Shown here piece after piece: positions 49,007 to 61,344 of a stretch of DNA of 64,000 nucleotides. A program made the translations under genes and the position numbers. Positions within the stretch are counted from its first letter, which is position 1, and each line of letters starts with the position of its first letter. The notes beneath the pieces are model-generated. The model saw only the letters and a program-made list of their open reading frames with translations. It made no database searches and was not told the DNA's origin. This stretch comes from Varroa destructor. Lineage: Eukaryota; Arthropoda; Arachnida; Mesostigmata; Varroidae. The DNA is taken from assembly GCF_002443255.2 (NCBI RefSeq), contig NW_019211460.1, positions 36,651,498 through 36,715,497 on the forward strand, in the 5' to 3' direction.

Positions 49007-49600
49007 TCATTCCCAGGTACCTGAAGCATTCATGTAGATCAGGATCGTTCTATCTATGTGAAGCGTAACGGAAGCAGCGCGACTGCCTCCATGGCAGAAC
49101 TTCATGATCTCTGTGTTGTCCAAACTTAGCAGCAATCCAGCCTCTTTCAACAATGAGAGCTTGCTAGGCATAAAGCCGATTGCTTCCAAAACGATGAAAC
49201 TGTAGGCCGACAGGAACGCACTTACATATTCCGCCGAAAATTGAACGCAGGGTGGTAAATCTTTCAGCAAAAGATAGGACAGCCGAGGGCTTTAGCTATG
49301 ACCCCGTGCAACGCCACTTGATCAAATGAACGACTTCTACTAAACCTTTGCCTAAAATTAATACTCTGATTAAATTCAGTGTGTTCTGTGGAACTCCGCA
49401 TTCGGTAAACTTTAATAAAACTTTGACTCTGGGAGTCATATCAAATTCCGATTTACAAATTCACGAACGCAATGAAAAGCGTATGGTTTAGTAGGCGACA
49501 GACACGGCGTAACTTTTGAAGCAGTATATTATCTGCAGTAAGAATAACGCATCCTCTGCGAAACCGATACTGTTCGGTCAGAACATGTGAGAAGCTTTCG
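49007..49600 (-). mobile_element. non-LTR reverse-transcriptase remnant B
   Basis: The minus strand carries reverse-transcriptase motifs in order. About 49575-49450 reads EQYRFRRGCVILTADNILLQ then HTLFIAFVNL, corresponding to EQ.GFR.GRST.D.I.....PL.IAFVDL. Here the catalytic D of the A motif is replaced by N, and the strand is cut by stops soon after. About 49200-49080 reads LLKEAGLLLSLDNTEIMKF, corresponding to the G..LN..KTEIM segment after the YADD box, which is itself not recognisable. It is inactive. It repeats the early RT motif already present in remnant A at about 50.9 kb on the same strand, so the two are separate insertions. Clade not determined. Confidence 0.65.
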
Positions 49601-50385
49601 GGAGTTCCGTTAGCTTACGCGTCATAAGATCACCACGCTTTTTCACTCGTATTCTTCTTTATTCGGCTTCAGGATGGGCCCAGCGAGTTGCTCTTTTGGG
49701 GCATGACGCTCGGTGTATTTTCATACCAACTTGCCGGTCTGCGTCCATGCCATGAACAGGCCTTGAATAGACTTGCTCAACATGGAAATAGGCCATACGC
49801 GTTTTTCAGGTGCCTATTGCGAATCTGGCTTGGTCAATCTGTCGTGTTCGATTGGAGTTGTTCGAAGGAGTCCAGAACCCCATAAACGGACAACTCAGCT
49901 CCCAGCTTTCCGCGCATCATAGATTCACACTATGCATTAGCGATTCGTCACTATTTGTGGGATCGTATTGGTCGCCCTGAATATACCTTTGAAGCACTCT
50001 ATCAGCGCTGCGGGGCTTTAGAGGCATTATGTTGACTCTTTTTCTGCGTCGCTTTGTGTAGGTTCCTCCCGTTTGTATCACTAACCTGCCCTCCTGTAGT
50101 GCAATGTACATTTGGGTGACACTTACACGAGTCTATACATACTAATATAGCGTACTGTAGCCGCGGGGTCACCGCTGCTTCATCGTAAAAAATCGTTCTA
50201 AATATTTTACTTACTTTTATCGTAAATTTTGTAGGGTCTTATCTTAAAAAGCGACCCGACCACGTGGGTGCTCCGTAAAGAGCAATTAAATTCACCACTG
50301 ATGCTAGGGTACATCTATATTCGTTTGTCGGGCCGTTTGCGTTGGGAAAGATATGCATTGTTAGTCACTTGAAAGGCTTTGTTAT
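49601..50385. other. between two retroelement remnants
   Basis: Short ORFs only. It may hold the eroded 3' end of remnant A or the 5' end of remnant B, but no motif is clear. A 64-codon minus ORF (49917-50111) has no recognised domain. Confidence 0.4.
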
Positions 50386-50389
50386 AATA

Positions 50390-50428
<39 letters not shown>
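50386..50428. repeat. (TA)n microsatellite
   Basis: TA dinucleotide run with one AC interruption, at the 3' edge of retroelement remnant A. Confidence 0.95.
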
Positions 50429-50439
50429 TCAACATGTGC

Positions 50440-51520
50440 CTCTCCGTTTAAATTATTACCTACGATTATATTCAGATGGTGTTCTTTCGTAGAATCATAT
50501 GGAAATCTAGACTTACGTTTACGTCGCCAGCTTTCTTTACGCTCGTTAGGAACCGTGAACTCCGTCTTTTCCGAGACTAATTCAAAATCACGGTCGTTAA
50601 TTCAAGAGTTGACTGTGTCATAGGTACTGTTCACACTGAAGTTTTTCAGTGTCTTAAACGCCAACGAACTTGGCTGAGTCTAGATGGTCCGGCTGCATGA
50701 TGCCATCAAACCCTATATTCCAAAGAAGAGAGTCGAACACTAAGCCTTGAGGGACGCTTCTTGAGAAACGATATGTGGTGTGACCCTGTACCGTCTACCG
50801 CGTACTTTTTAAAAACTCGCGATGGCCCTTTGTTGTTAGGGCTTCTTATGTTGTCCTTTCATTATGACCTCGCTATATATCAAGTTGGGCGCTTTCAGCA
50901 CCGCTAAGGCGGCACCTGTTGTCGACCTTCTCTTCATACACTCGTCTGAGATGTTCGGTGTCATTATCTTTAAGCAATCAGATAACAATATCATACTGCA
51001 ATCTTATCAATCGCGTAAACACATCGGCCGGTAGGCTGACGGGTCATCTATGTTCTTACAGGGTTTGGGCAGCAAATAAGGTTTGCATGCTTCTACTCTG
51101 TGAAGAAAGATTATGCCATCCATATCTCATTCACAATCTCTACAAATAGACCCATATTCTGTTTCATTAATTCCTTAACCATGTTTTCGACGGCGCTGTC
51201 CGCCTCTGCCTATTGATGACTTCTTAAAGATTTGCTAGCCCCGAGTAATCGCTTTCTGTATCTAAGTGCCTGGAGTTTGGACAAGCCCTGGTAGGGAGAC
51301 AGTAACATTTTCTTCATTAAGAATAATCTTCTTAAATTAACGCAATCTACGTTTCAATACCAGCGTTTTAACAGTATTTTGTTATGGGATTTTCTATGAT
51401 TGTGATTCACCCTGGTTCACTTCTATCGTTGACATTGGCGATCCCATCCTCGTCCATGCCGTCCTGTAATCTCGGACAACTATTGGTATTTTAGGGCATA
51501 AGATCGACGTTTGTATTATG
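50440..51520 (-). mobile_element. non-LTR reverse-transcriptase remnant A (R1/Jockey-like)
   Basis: Reading minus, about 51450 shows GSPMSTIEVN, like the STIDVT end of the endonuclease domain. About 51090-51015 shows LLPKPCKNIDDPSAYRPMCL, a close match to LLPKPGK...DPSAYRPICLLD of R1/Jockey-group elements. About 50925 shows RRSTTGAALAVLKA (GFRKGRST..A). About 50740-50690 shows VPQGLVFDSLLWNIGFDGIM, matching GVPQGSVLGPLLWNI.YD. About 50580 shows LVSEKTEFTV (L...KTE). All motifs are collinear, but they lie in several frames with stops, so the element is dead. The ADD active-site box should lie near 50660 but reads only AKFVGV. The distinctive VPQGS.LGPLLWN wording favours the R1/Jockey group. 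Confidence 0.8.
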
Positions 51521-51886
51521 GCAGCTATTGATGATGTACGTTATATACGAATGGTTAGAAATAGTCTCAACTTCCTGTTCAGCCGTCAAGGACGACCTTT
51601 TTACGGAATATTTTGCGGGACATTACCAAGGACATCACTGAGTTTTTTCAGAGTTAAATAACATCCAGCATAGGTGAATTACAATGGTATCTAATCAGAA
51701 GATCAGTCTTTAGACATTCTAGTTAGTTATTAAAACAATGAATAAAAAATGCATTTTATTCACCCCACGTTTTATTTTTAATAAAAGCAGAATATTTCGA
51801 CGATGCCTGGAAAATGTCGTGACGTTTCTGGTAGTCAAACGTGCTTGTACATGCTGAACTTTCATGAACTAGGATGTCGGTTTGAA

Positions 51887-52102
51887 ATGAAATTAAGGAC
51901 TTGGCTAGTGACTGTGGCAGTTATCCTAGTTTTTTGTAAAATGACAATGCGAGTATGTACAGTCCAAATAAGTCTGTTTCAGTAGCCACTACTATTGACT
52001 ATGCAAACGCTTACACAGACGATTGCCAGTACGCCATGGAATGAATTGGCTCAGCATGTAAAGTCCCATGCTTTTACAGTTACTCTTTGTTGTACATTTT
52101 GA
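51887..52102 (+). CDS. weak two-exon secreted peptide candidate
   Basis: Exon 1 (51887-51952) encodes a signal-peptide-like MKLRTWLVTVAVILVFCKMT and MR, ending at donor GTATGT. A 66-base intron ends in CTTACACAG. Exon 2 (52019-52102) continues in phase 0 with TIASTPWNELAQH and a short tail to TGA. A further donor (GTAAAG) at 52058 could instead extend the gene. The product would be 49 residues, with no family recognised. Support rests on the hydrophobic start and the phase-matched splice pair, which can arise by chance. An upstream in-frame ATG at 51803 would destroy the signal-peptide reading. Confidence 0.25.
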
Positions 52103-53914
52103 ACCAGTTCTGTGTGGGTGTTATGTTCAAGTCAAAAGTTTCGTATTTTCGTGTGATGTTACCTTTGCACTATTGCTTGTCATGTTAACACTCGATTTTG
52201 ACCTGATATCGCCGCTTATGCTTGTCCTAAACTGTTTGCCACGTAAATTTTTTAGCCTATGTTTTCATGTCGATCTTTTTTTGGCCAAGGATCTCCTTTC
52301 TACGCTATAATTTCAAGTAAGTTTGTAATGTGTCGACGGTGCGTCCAACTTTCGAACTGACTCCAGCAGAGCTAGTGCTTTGACCTTAAGACTCATACAA
52401 AGGACAAAGAGCATCATCGTAGATATGTGATTCTGAAAGTTATAATGTGCGACAATATAATAGTGACGAATACAAACTTCTATAAACAAGCTGCCCAAAT
52501 TTTCCCTTAGCCGAAATTGCTTTATAAATAGTTTCCTTTAATTGATAGATGTCGTTACAAGAACGACTTTTTTTGTCTATTTACGACGAACATTTAATAA
52601 ATATTGCTACAAAAAGTAGTGGCTCACGCACCACAGACTTTAGTATCTGGTCCACCAATAGCAGCAATACTGCGTGCGCGAACATACACTCGCAGCACAT
52701 TCGCATTAACAGTGCGTAATTCTACTGTATTACGAGAGCCGAATTATTGCTTGAAATGGAATTACCCAATTAGTCAATTACTCACCTAAACTAAAAACGA
52801 AGCTATAAACCCAGAAATGACCCAATTAAGAATTTAAAAAATCATTCGGCAGAGGCAAGTTGAAAGTTTTACTGTGCTAGAATATGATAAAAATATGTAA
52901 TAGTTGTTGAAACATTTAAGGTATCATAAGCTTAGCGTGGAAAGACCTTACCAAAAGGTGTTGAGATGGTCGGTAAGCCATATAGTTAGTTTTGACTTTC
53001 GGTAAATACCATATGATTCCTTTATAATGAACAAGCTTGCCATTGCACACACCTGTGATCAGTAGACGTCTAATTTACCTCCTTACCTTTCTCTAAAAAA
53101 TTCTACATTTAAAATCCCGTTTATTATCCATTTATTACTTTTTTAACGATTTCCAAGCCTTCGGTTGTTTGATGACTAATCATTCATCAATCAATCTAGT
53201 CAATCATGTTCGTTCGTTTGATGCCACCATTTACTGGTGTAATGCACATAGTCAAAGACTTCTTCCCGAAAGGCTCATCGGTTTCCTCGTGTTTCACAAA
53301 CAAGCTTTGTAAGCAATACATTATGAACGCTCTTACGCACAGAAAAGTTCTAGACGAAAGTATACGTACATTTCTGCAGCTATATGGTATTGCAGTCGGT
53401 TCACGTAAAATTCACTGATATATAATTTTCAAAAATAAATGCATTACGCAATAAACGGATACTTCATCGGCAATAATGCCTGCCTTTTCTGTACCTTCTT
53501 ACTATGATTTAAGGGTCTTTGTTCTCAATCGCTTCTGCGTCAACTATTTGCTTTTACGTACGCTTTCGACGTTGATAGCAATCATTCAATGTCACACTTT
53601 TTTTTCTTCTTCTCTTACACATCTTAACGCTAATGTAATCTGGTTAGGATTCACCTGGCGCTGGACGGACCTTCGCTTCAGATTCAGATGAACGACACTA
53701 TCTTTCAGAGCCGGCAAGATACTGATAGATACGTAGGACCGCTGGTGAATAGTGCCAGTGTTGTAATCGCATAGCAGCCCTAGGACAATCGACCGCTACC
53801 ACAACGAGGTACCTATGTATATATAATAACCAGAACAATGGTTTTACAGACTCCTCCACTCCTGTATCCGATTGTTCTCGTAAAGCTACAACTATATTGC
53901 AAATTTAGTTTTTG
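52103..53914. other. intergenic, no gene seen
   Basis: Short ORFs at 53206-53418 and 53476-53691 (plus) have no recognised domain. Otherwise AT-rich sequence downstream of the secreted-protein gene on the other strand. Confidence 0.55.
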
Positions 53915-53920
53915 TTTATT
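53915..53920 (-). terminator. poly(A) signal AATAAA
   Basis: AATAAA on the minus strand about 120 bases past the stop codon of the 54041-55354 gene. Position fits a short 3' UTR. Confidence 0.5.
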
Positions 53921-54040
53921 TTTGACGTAGTATTAGCTACTACAGTTAATTGTGTTTGCATTTTAAAGCCGAAACAAGTGGCTACTGATTTTATCAAAAT
54001 ATTCCGTTGTTGCAAAAAATCCCATGACAAACCACTTAGC

Positions 54041-55379
54041 TTAACTTAAGAGTTCGCCAACATCACTATCCTTCTCACTTATTTCGCTTGGATTTGGTAT
54101 CTGAACGTCTGTCCAGACCGAAGAAAACACATCACTCGGAAGGCATCTCTCAAACATCTTGGCAAGCTGGAAATAAAAATGATAGATAAGGTACTACAGT
54201 GAGCCAAAATGGAAGGAATCAATACAACGAGATTTAGGGCACATTCGTACACATCAGCTATGCTACAAGACTCCATATCGTTCTTATACTTAAGAGTTTG
54301 TCCTGCACTTGCCTTTACGGATATAAGAACATGACGAAACAATTGAAATCTAAGCTATAGTAATAATATTCTGCACAGGCTCCAGAGACCTACCTCTTCC
54401 ACGTCGACTTCTTTAGGTGCATCTGGAAAGTGCTTCACACAGCTATCAGTATAGTGGTCTAATTCCAGCAGGCGTTTGGTAGATCCTCCGCATTCTTGTA
54501 TTAGATCAAAATGATGAAGCGTGTTGTTAAGTTTGACGGGACAAATCTTCGTAATCTCCCGTCTAATACACGCTAACGAAGCATTAATTGCATTCTGAGA
54601 TTAAAACAGTAAAACGACAATGTTAACTTCATGCACAGAATGCGTAATTGTGTCCATCCCTTCAGCCTGTTTTTTTTTTTTACATACTTTTTCACAATAA
54701 ACCGCTACGATCTAAGCACGAAGGTACTTCTAAGCAGTACGATCGAAAACTTGATACTTATATTCCCGAACACAGTACCATCTGAGATTTCAGAATAAGT
54801 TAGTAAGCTGCACTTCCGAAGCGCGATCTTGAATATATCTTAGAGAACTCTCTCGTTGCTTCGAAGCCCTTCTACCATCAGCTTAAGGGCATTTAGTCTG
54901 CTGCTCTATAACAATATTGATATATATTCAAAATCGTGCTACTAGGCACCATTCGGATCGTTTGCACGACTGAATAAAATAAATGGAGCACATGTCTGTA
55001 TTTCGACATTTTTAGTTAGCATCACTTCGTTAATTGAAGAATTTTTTTGTTTTCAATTTTGCCAGGCATTCTTAATCTTGCTCTAATTGTTGTATTATAG
55101 TTACATGCCATGCATTACAGTTTTGTAAGAGCAGGCGGATAGTTACCCGCTCGGTTTTGAAAAAATATACCCTAAATTACCTCAAGTTCTTCCTCGGACA
55201 CTTTAGTATCCTGATTAAGGCTTCTCATAAAGCGTAGTAGGCTGATTGCGCGCTCCTCAGTTGTAGGGTGTGCATCATGAACTTGGGTTACTCGCCAGGC
55301 GCAGAAGCCGCACAGAATAGCTGCACACAGCGCTACAGAAGCTTTTGCATTCATGAGAATTGTTTGCTGTTGTTCTTCA
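54041..55379 (-). CDS. secreted cysteine-containing protein, four coding exons
   Basis: Best gene in the window. Exon 1 (55354-55181) encodes a clear signal peptide (NAKASVALCAAILCGFCAW) and ends EEELE before donor GTAATT. Exon 2 (54594-54394, after TTTTAATCTCAG) is cysteine-rich, reading SLACIRREITKICPVKLNN and LIQECGGSTKRLLELDHYT; its donor is GTAGGT. Exon 3 (54312-54229) includes MESCSIADVYECALNL. Exon 4 (54166-54041, after TTTTTATTTCCAG) includes AKMFERCLPSDVFSSVWTD and ends ELLS then TAA. All three junctions are phase 0, and the coding exons total 194 residues. Intron sizes are 586, 81 and 62 bases; the exon 3 acceptor (CCGTAAAG) and donor (GTTGTA) are the weakest signals. A 5' UTR intron is likely: acceptor TTTTTTTTTATTAG before 55379, perfect donor GTAAGT at 55467. 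No membrane segment follows the signal peptide. The family is not recognised; a small secreted, disulphide-bonded, mostly helical protein is inferred. Confidence 0.75.
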
Positions 55380-55467
55380 CTAATAAAAAAAAAAACAACT
55401 TTAGACGCTTATTATGAGCTAATAATCCAGAACAAATATTGTAAATCGCTTTACAACTTCTACTTAC

Positions 55468-58400
55468 TTTACTGAAGTGATAGTAGTAAATGTAAGACAA
55501 AATTTAAAACTCCGTTTCAAGTCTGCGAATTTATCAATCTAACGCTTAATAATTGTTTTCCGCGGCTTCGGTGTAAAGTGTCAGTATAATTGCTAGATAT
55601 TGCTCAATTAGAAGGGACTTACATTTAGCATCGAAGGTATTTCTTTTCGTTATCTCACAATCTTGGTTGACATTAGATGATTGATATTTAGAGTACGCAT
55701 TTATCTATTTCGCTCTCTTGTACATTTTTGCTCATAATGGACAAGCCAGTTATGAGAATTAATTATTTTTTTATTGCTTAATGGTTACTCTATTGTGTGG
55801 GTGTGGTTTTAATTGCAAGCAAATGACTGATTTGAGGATAAACTACGTAGTCTGAATCATCCGGTGTGCTGAAAAGAGTAGTTTCGGTTACCGCACGATT
55901 TTTTCCAAGTTGACATGCACTTGAAGCGGGATACTAATTATACAATAATTTGGTATCGTTGTTCTTGTTGTTGTTATTACTATCATTATCATTTTTTACG
56001 CTTTTTTGTTAATCACAATGTGAGATAAGGTATTCTAAGATTCCGACTACAGAAGCAGCGTTTTGTCTAGACATAGCTAGTGATAACAATTATCGGAAAT
56101 ATTATCCTGCAGGCCGGTACGGCAGAAGTTGTTTAAATGCGCTCAGCGGGACGAAACAATGCGCTTTGTTTTCCTACTAACAGGTGATAAGGTTTCTGAC
56201 TCTTGAAGCCTGAAACTAATTAGACGATCTATCGATTCATGAGATAAGCGCATTTGCGTTTCCTACGGAATTGTGGTGTTCCACGACCCGTCTGAGTTTA
56301 ATTGCGGTTCTACGGTACCATAGAGCCATAGAATTTCAGGGTAGCTTATAGCTCTACTTTATAAAGTGATTTTTTGATAAACGCGTAAGTTTTGCGCGTT
56401 TTGTAAGCTTTGCTCATCTGAGCTTTTGGTGCAGCTGAAGGGGTGCAACGCACTCGAGAGAACAGCTTCTCTTTCTTGCTTACAAACTATGTTAAAACGT
56501 TTGCATAGCCAACCGACTCCAAAAAAACAGCCATGTGGAAGCCGTTGGGGGTCCAGTGCGGTGCTTTGCTGGGAGAAACAGGCAACGCATTTACTTTTTT
56601 TCCTGTAAAAAAAATCTTAAGCAGTTAGGGGAACAACTTGTACGTGACAGAATCTCTGGCGGGCACTGTCCTGAAGTTTTACGGTTAATGCTTCACTGAT
56701 CATTCGTCTGTTACTAAGCGCCTTATTAAGCTTTTTAGTCATAGAGGTGCTCCAGCAGCGATCATCTAGACTCATTTTTCATAACTGAGTATTTGTCTAC
56801 TTACCCAGACTTGCGCAGCTTCTTTCACCTTTAGGCCGTCTTAGTAATAATGTTGTGTGATCACCCAATAATTGTGCCATGTTTATTTTCATATTAAATC
56901 TCTAGAGCTGTCGTAGTTGTTAGGGTTTCTGACAGTTATGGGAGCTTGTTTTACCACTGGCTGGAGTATATTAAGACGCGCACGTTTCAAAACCGTCGGC
57001 GTTATCTGAATGAACTGCGTGTACTTGCACAGGTGCTATAAGAAGCACATGCTGCTTTTTCAGTTGTGTTTGGGTTCAAACTACTTCTGAAGGGCGTCGA
57101 CATAAGAGCGCGTTAAATTGAGATAAGCTCAATAACGTAAAAAAAAAACATACAATAGGATAATTATGGTGCTCCGTTCAAGTCGTGAGTTGTTTCTGTT
57201 TATTAAAGGCATTTCGAGGCGGTTGTGCAAACGGACGACAATGATAACCGGAACGGTTATTAGTAACAGTAATACGGGACTAACGATATTAGGAAGGTGC
57301 ACCTTCACATCTGTGAAATTGGCGGATTAAATTTTAAGAAAAAATAGAATCCCTATGAGATCATATAATTTTCTCTATAAAATCGGGCCGGTAGCATTCT
57401 AAACAATGTCCGCCGCTGTTATCTGCGGCAATGGATGTGCGTTTTATATTTAATGTGGTCGTAACTATTAGAGTCAGAGTTATGAGTGAATACGGTCTGT
57501 GCAAACGTTATAATATTCGATTTCTAGGTTTCTGATTCTGCTTGTTTTGATATCTCAGACACAGAAGCGGGAATGTTCAAGCCCGTCAGAGGCAGAAGCA
57601 CGACATTTAAAATTCCTAATTTGTGCTTAAATCACTGATATTTATATAGGTTAGCCAAAGCAAGGTGTGTTATTTGTTAAGATCGCGAAGTTTGGTAGGA
57701 TTTCAAGTTTCTAATACGATGCAAAACAGAATGAACGTTCTTGTACGGGAAAAAAAACGTGCTTTTTTCAGTTCTCCTCCGTAGAATGTATGTCTAATGT
57801 TGTAATATTGAGTTCGACTATTATTCGAGAAATTAATCATATGCTATTGCGTTTTGTAAACGTCTTGTGACATCTCTCCGGCAGCGCGTTGCATCGAAAA
57901 TTAAAAGTCCTAAATGACTAGATTTGGTAGTTTATTTAAATCAGTCTAGGTTTGAGCAAAAGATAATTTAAGAATTTCCGATTTTGAGTGAAGCCCTGAT
58001 AAAAAAAAACCTAAGTATATATGATAAGCGATTATGCGTAATTTCGTATCGCAAGCGTTTTTGTACGTTTTTGAGAACTGTACATATATATCTAATCATA
58101 CTGAATATATACCTAATACAATTAAGCATTCAGAGTGGGTCGAGGAACTTGAGGCGTAATGGCTCAGTAATAATGCATGTAATTCGAAGAGTAAAACTGT
58201 AACTTAATATGGGCAGATAGAACGACATGTTTGTTTCACGAGTCGTAATTAGCGTTAGCAAATTCGGCTAATTTAAACACAAAGTTCTATTTACCGTTTC
58301 TATCGTGAGCGATTTTAAAAGACAGCAGCATCAAACCTGTTCGTTGAGGTATATAATATAAATGTCAAGTGCGTCGATCGTTTCCAAACTCGCCATGTCT

Positions 58401-61344
58401 ATTAGCCTATGTCGAATGTAGTATGTCAAAGTAGCTGTGCGTGTGTACAAGCCCTAGATCCTACGTCATAACTTAGCATTGCTTTTATAATACAAATTAT
58501 GTGCTGCATGCAATCAAATAAAGTTGTCGTTAAGAACGTAGGTTTACGGCTAGAGACGAATCAGCTTGCCGTCGGACCAAGCTAGGAGTTGGCTAGACAA
58601 CAGCTATTTATATCGAAATAATCAGATCTAAACAACCTAATAATAAACGTATACAGCCAATATACTGATTTTCACTGCTCTCATTTTACAATAATGGCAC
58701 CATAGTCGCCAAAAATTGTTCAGAACAATGATCAATGACAAAAAGTTAGTTGTGCTTAACTAATTATCTGTTGATATGCGCCTGTCTATCTATATATTTC
58801 GAATAGAATTTCTATGTTAATGTGCCCCGATCGGCGTTGAAGTCTTCTCCAGCCGTTATGAAGAGTACCTACTATTACGATAATACAAGTGGTGGTTTTC
58901 TCTGGATGAAGTTAAACTGCAAGTATTACGAGCACCTATACTTATATTGGTTGTTCGGTAAAACGCCAAAAACATAATACCTATTAGCGCAAATCGGCAG
59001 GGAGGCCTGGATCATATGTTACCATGCGTTATTCATCTCATAAAGCACACATGTTGAAGCTTTATTTCAGGAGCTGCTTTAGTAAGCACTTATTAAAATA
59101 TAAACTGTACATGACAAAACTACTATATACATGTGCATTCACAAACCGTTTCAACAAGGCAACAATAAATAGAGAGAACTCCGCCTCATTTACATATTAT
59201 TTATAATCATTTATATAACTCTGATTAATCTATGCGGTGACTATATTATCGTAAAAGAGTGCAATGAACATATTCCTATAACTGTCATCTGCATCTTGCA
59301 ATATTATTCATTCATTACTGTTATTTTCCTAATTTGCCATTTCTGTTTCAATTCCAGTTAGAGTTCAACTGTAAGTCTATCATTTGTTCTGGCTGGATGT
59401 ACAGCGTAATCTACCGAGCCATGTCGTATGATGGCTGAGTTCCACCGTTGCTTGTGAGTGAACTTATGATGAATATGTATATGTGTTATCGAGTTTCGTT
59501 ATTCTACTTTTCGTATTGTATGATATCGTGTATACGAAGATTACGTTTTATTTTTAAGTCTCTGTGAGTTTTACGTCCAGTATTGCAGTTAGCCATTTCA
59601 CTGTACGGCTGGCTCCCAGCGCGGAACGAACCGTGTGTCTATGTCTGGATACGGATCTAGACCATAGCGTGTTCCTGAGATTAGCAGGCAAATACGTTAT
59701 GCACTAAGCTACCACAGAAATAAGAGATTTTGAAGTGAACTAACGTGTACCGTTCGAGCCACGCTTGAATATGTGTGGGTTGGGATCTTACCTAAGGCAA
59801 CAGCATACATCTTAATCACTTCTGGTAAGTAGACCCCGGATGCTTTTTAATCAGAAAGAGCTTTTCCAACAGACTTATAAAGTAACGAGTAATACGCTTT
59901 GCGTAGGAGCTTTTGTCTTGTTCCATATTGAATATGACTTATAAGAAGCCAGTCCAGCACGATAAGGACACCGATGTCATTGAGACAGTCTTGTACTTCA
60001 TAATTTGTCAGTCCATATATTCATGTATATATGAAGATAAAAAAAACTGATCTGGTTAAGTCCACTAAAAGCGAAACGTTATTCAAAGCTTGTTCAAACT
60101 GGCTCCTCCGTTGTAAGGATGCGCTGATTACACAAGCCATAGAACAGATCCTATGGCAGTCCATTAACAACGAGGGCAAAAATCCGTCACGCAGGCATAT
60201 CAGAAAAGAATTGCTCAGTTTTTGTATAATATGCAAATGGCACTACATTGGTGTGTCAGATACGAGCATGCAATTTTCAAAGATAATGTTACTCTAACGG
60301 AAGAACAGAAAATAAGATCTCTGACTTAAAAATAAGACAAATTTCGGTTATATCGGACAATGTTTTAATGATTCTGTGATTTGTTGAAATCATGAGTATA
60401 ACGATATAGGGCAGCTAGCTCTAAAGTATTGAATGCACAGAAAAACGGATGCTATCTTCTATACACGTGGGCAGCAGGTTTAATTAAGAGGCACATCATC
60501 ACAAATCATACACCCAATACACCTTTCAAGTTGACAGCACATTGTTTCGACTCAGGAACACCCCACAGAAAACTAGTAGATATGAACAAAAACCTCCAAC
60601 CCCATGCAAGCCGCTAGGTGCAACATACAAGAAAACACAGTGTTCCTTCGTTAGGCCACGATACCAACGTTGTTATTAAAGAGGACATTGTATTACGAAG
60701 ATCTACGAATCCTCCAGGAGGTCAATCAAAACGTGTAACACAAACGCTTGATTAAAATAGTCCATTACGAATGCTCTGGTATCGCAACGGTCCATTTTAA
60801 TACTTCACTTAGGTCCCAACCCCCGAATACAATAATGATATACACAGTATCGACTAGAATGTATGGGATAGTTTAAACTTACGGAACACAAGGCCCGCAT
60901 TGAGACAAAATGCTGGATTCGGTATTACTGTGATAAATAAAGAGACATTAAATAAACTCATATATGACATTGCATGCATATAACTTGCAAAAACAAATTG
61001 CTTAAGGTGTTTTATAATAGATTCCGAACAATGTGGAGAACAGCATCGAGAAAACTGCTGTAAAAGATATCCAAACTATGGTAGAACACACCAGGAGATC
61101 CAGGTAGAGGTCATAAAAGTTAAAAATTAAAAAGTAAAAAAAAAAAATGAGAAAGTATTTGATAAATAAATTAAAACAGACATGTTTTATTTCTGATTTA
61201 AACAAATGCACTGTAATAAAGTGACATGTTCGGGTGAACCTTGCAAAAAGAAAAATCTTTAGACAAGACCATTTTCGTACCATGTTTGTTTAAACTGTCG
61301 AAAAAATGGTGACGATTCTATGGAACTGGCATTTGTAACACCTT
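55468..61344. other. long intergenic stretch, no gene seen
   Basis: AT-rich with short ORFs on both strands and no recognised domain. 60021-60297 is open on both strands (88 codons plus, lysine-rich; 71 minus) without an identifiable product. TTG/TTA-rich low complexity at about 55955-55990. A SINE copy at 59.6 kb is listed separately. The first bases (up to about 55520) may include 5' UTR of the minus-strand secreted-protein gene. Confidence 0.55.
59548..59725 (-). repeat. tRNA-derived SINE, best reference copy
   Basis: Minus strand reads, 5' to 3': TGTGGTAGCTTAGTGC (A-box-like), then TTTGCCTGCTAATCTCAGG (anticodon-arm-like), then ATGGTCTAGATCC (B-box-like). Next are CATAGACACACGGTTCG, GGGAGCCAGCCGTACAG, ATACTGGACGTAAAACTC and a T/A-rich tail. 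The order and the A-to-B spacing of about 50 bases fit a polymerase III promoter derived from a tRNA. It defines the family seen at 27, 30.9, 34.9, 35.3, 40.7 and 41.1 kb. Confidence 0.7.
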
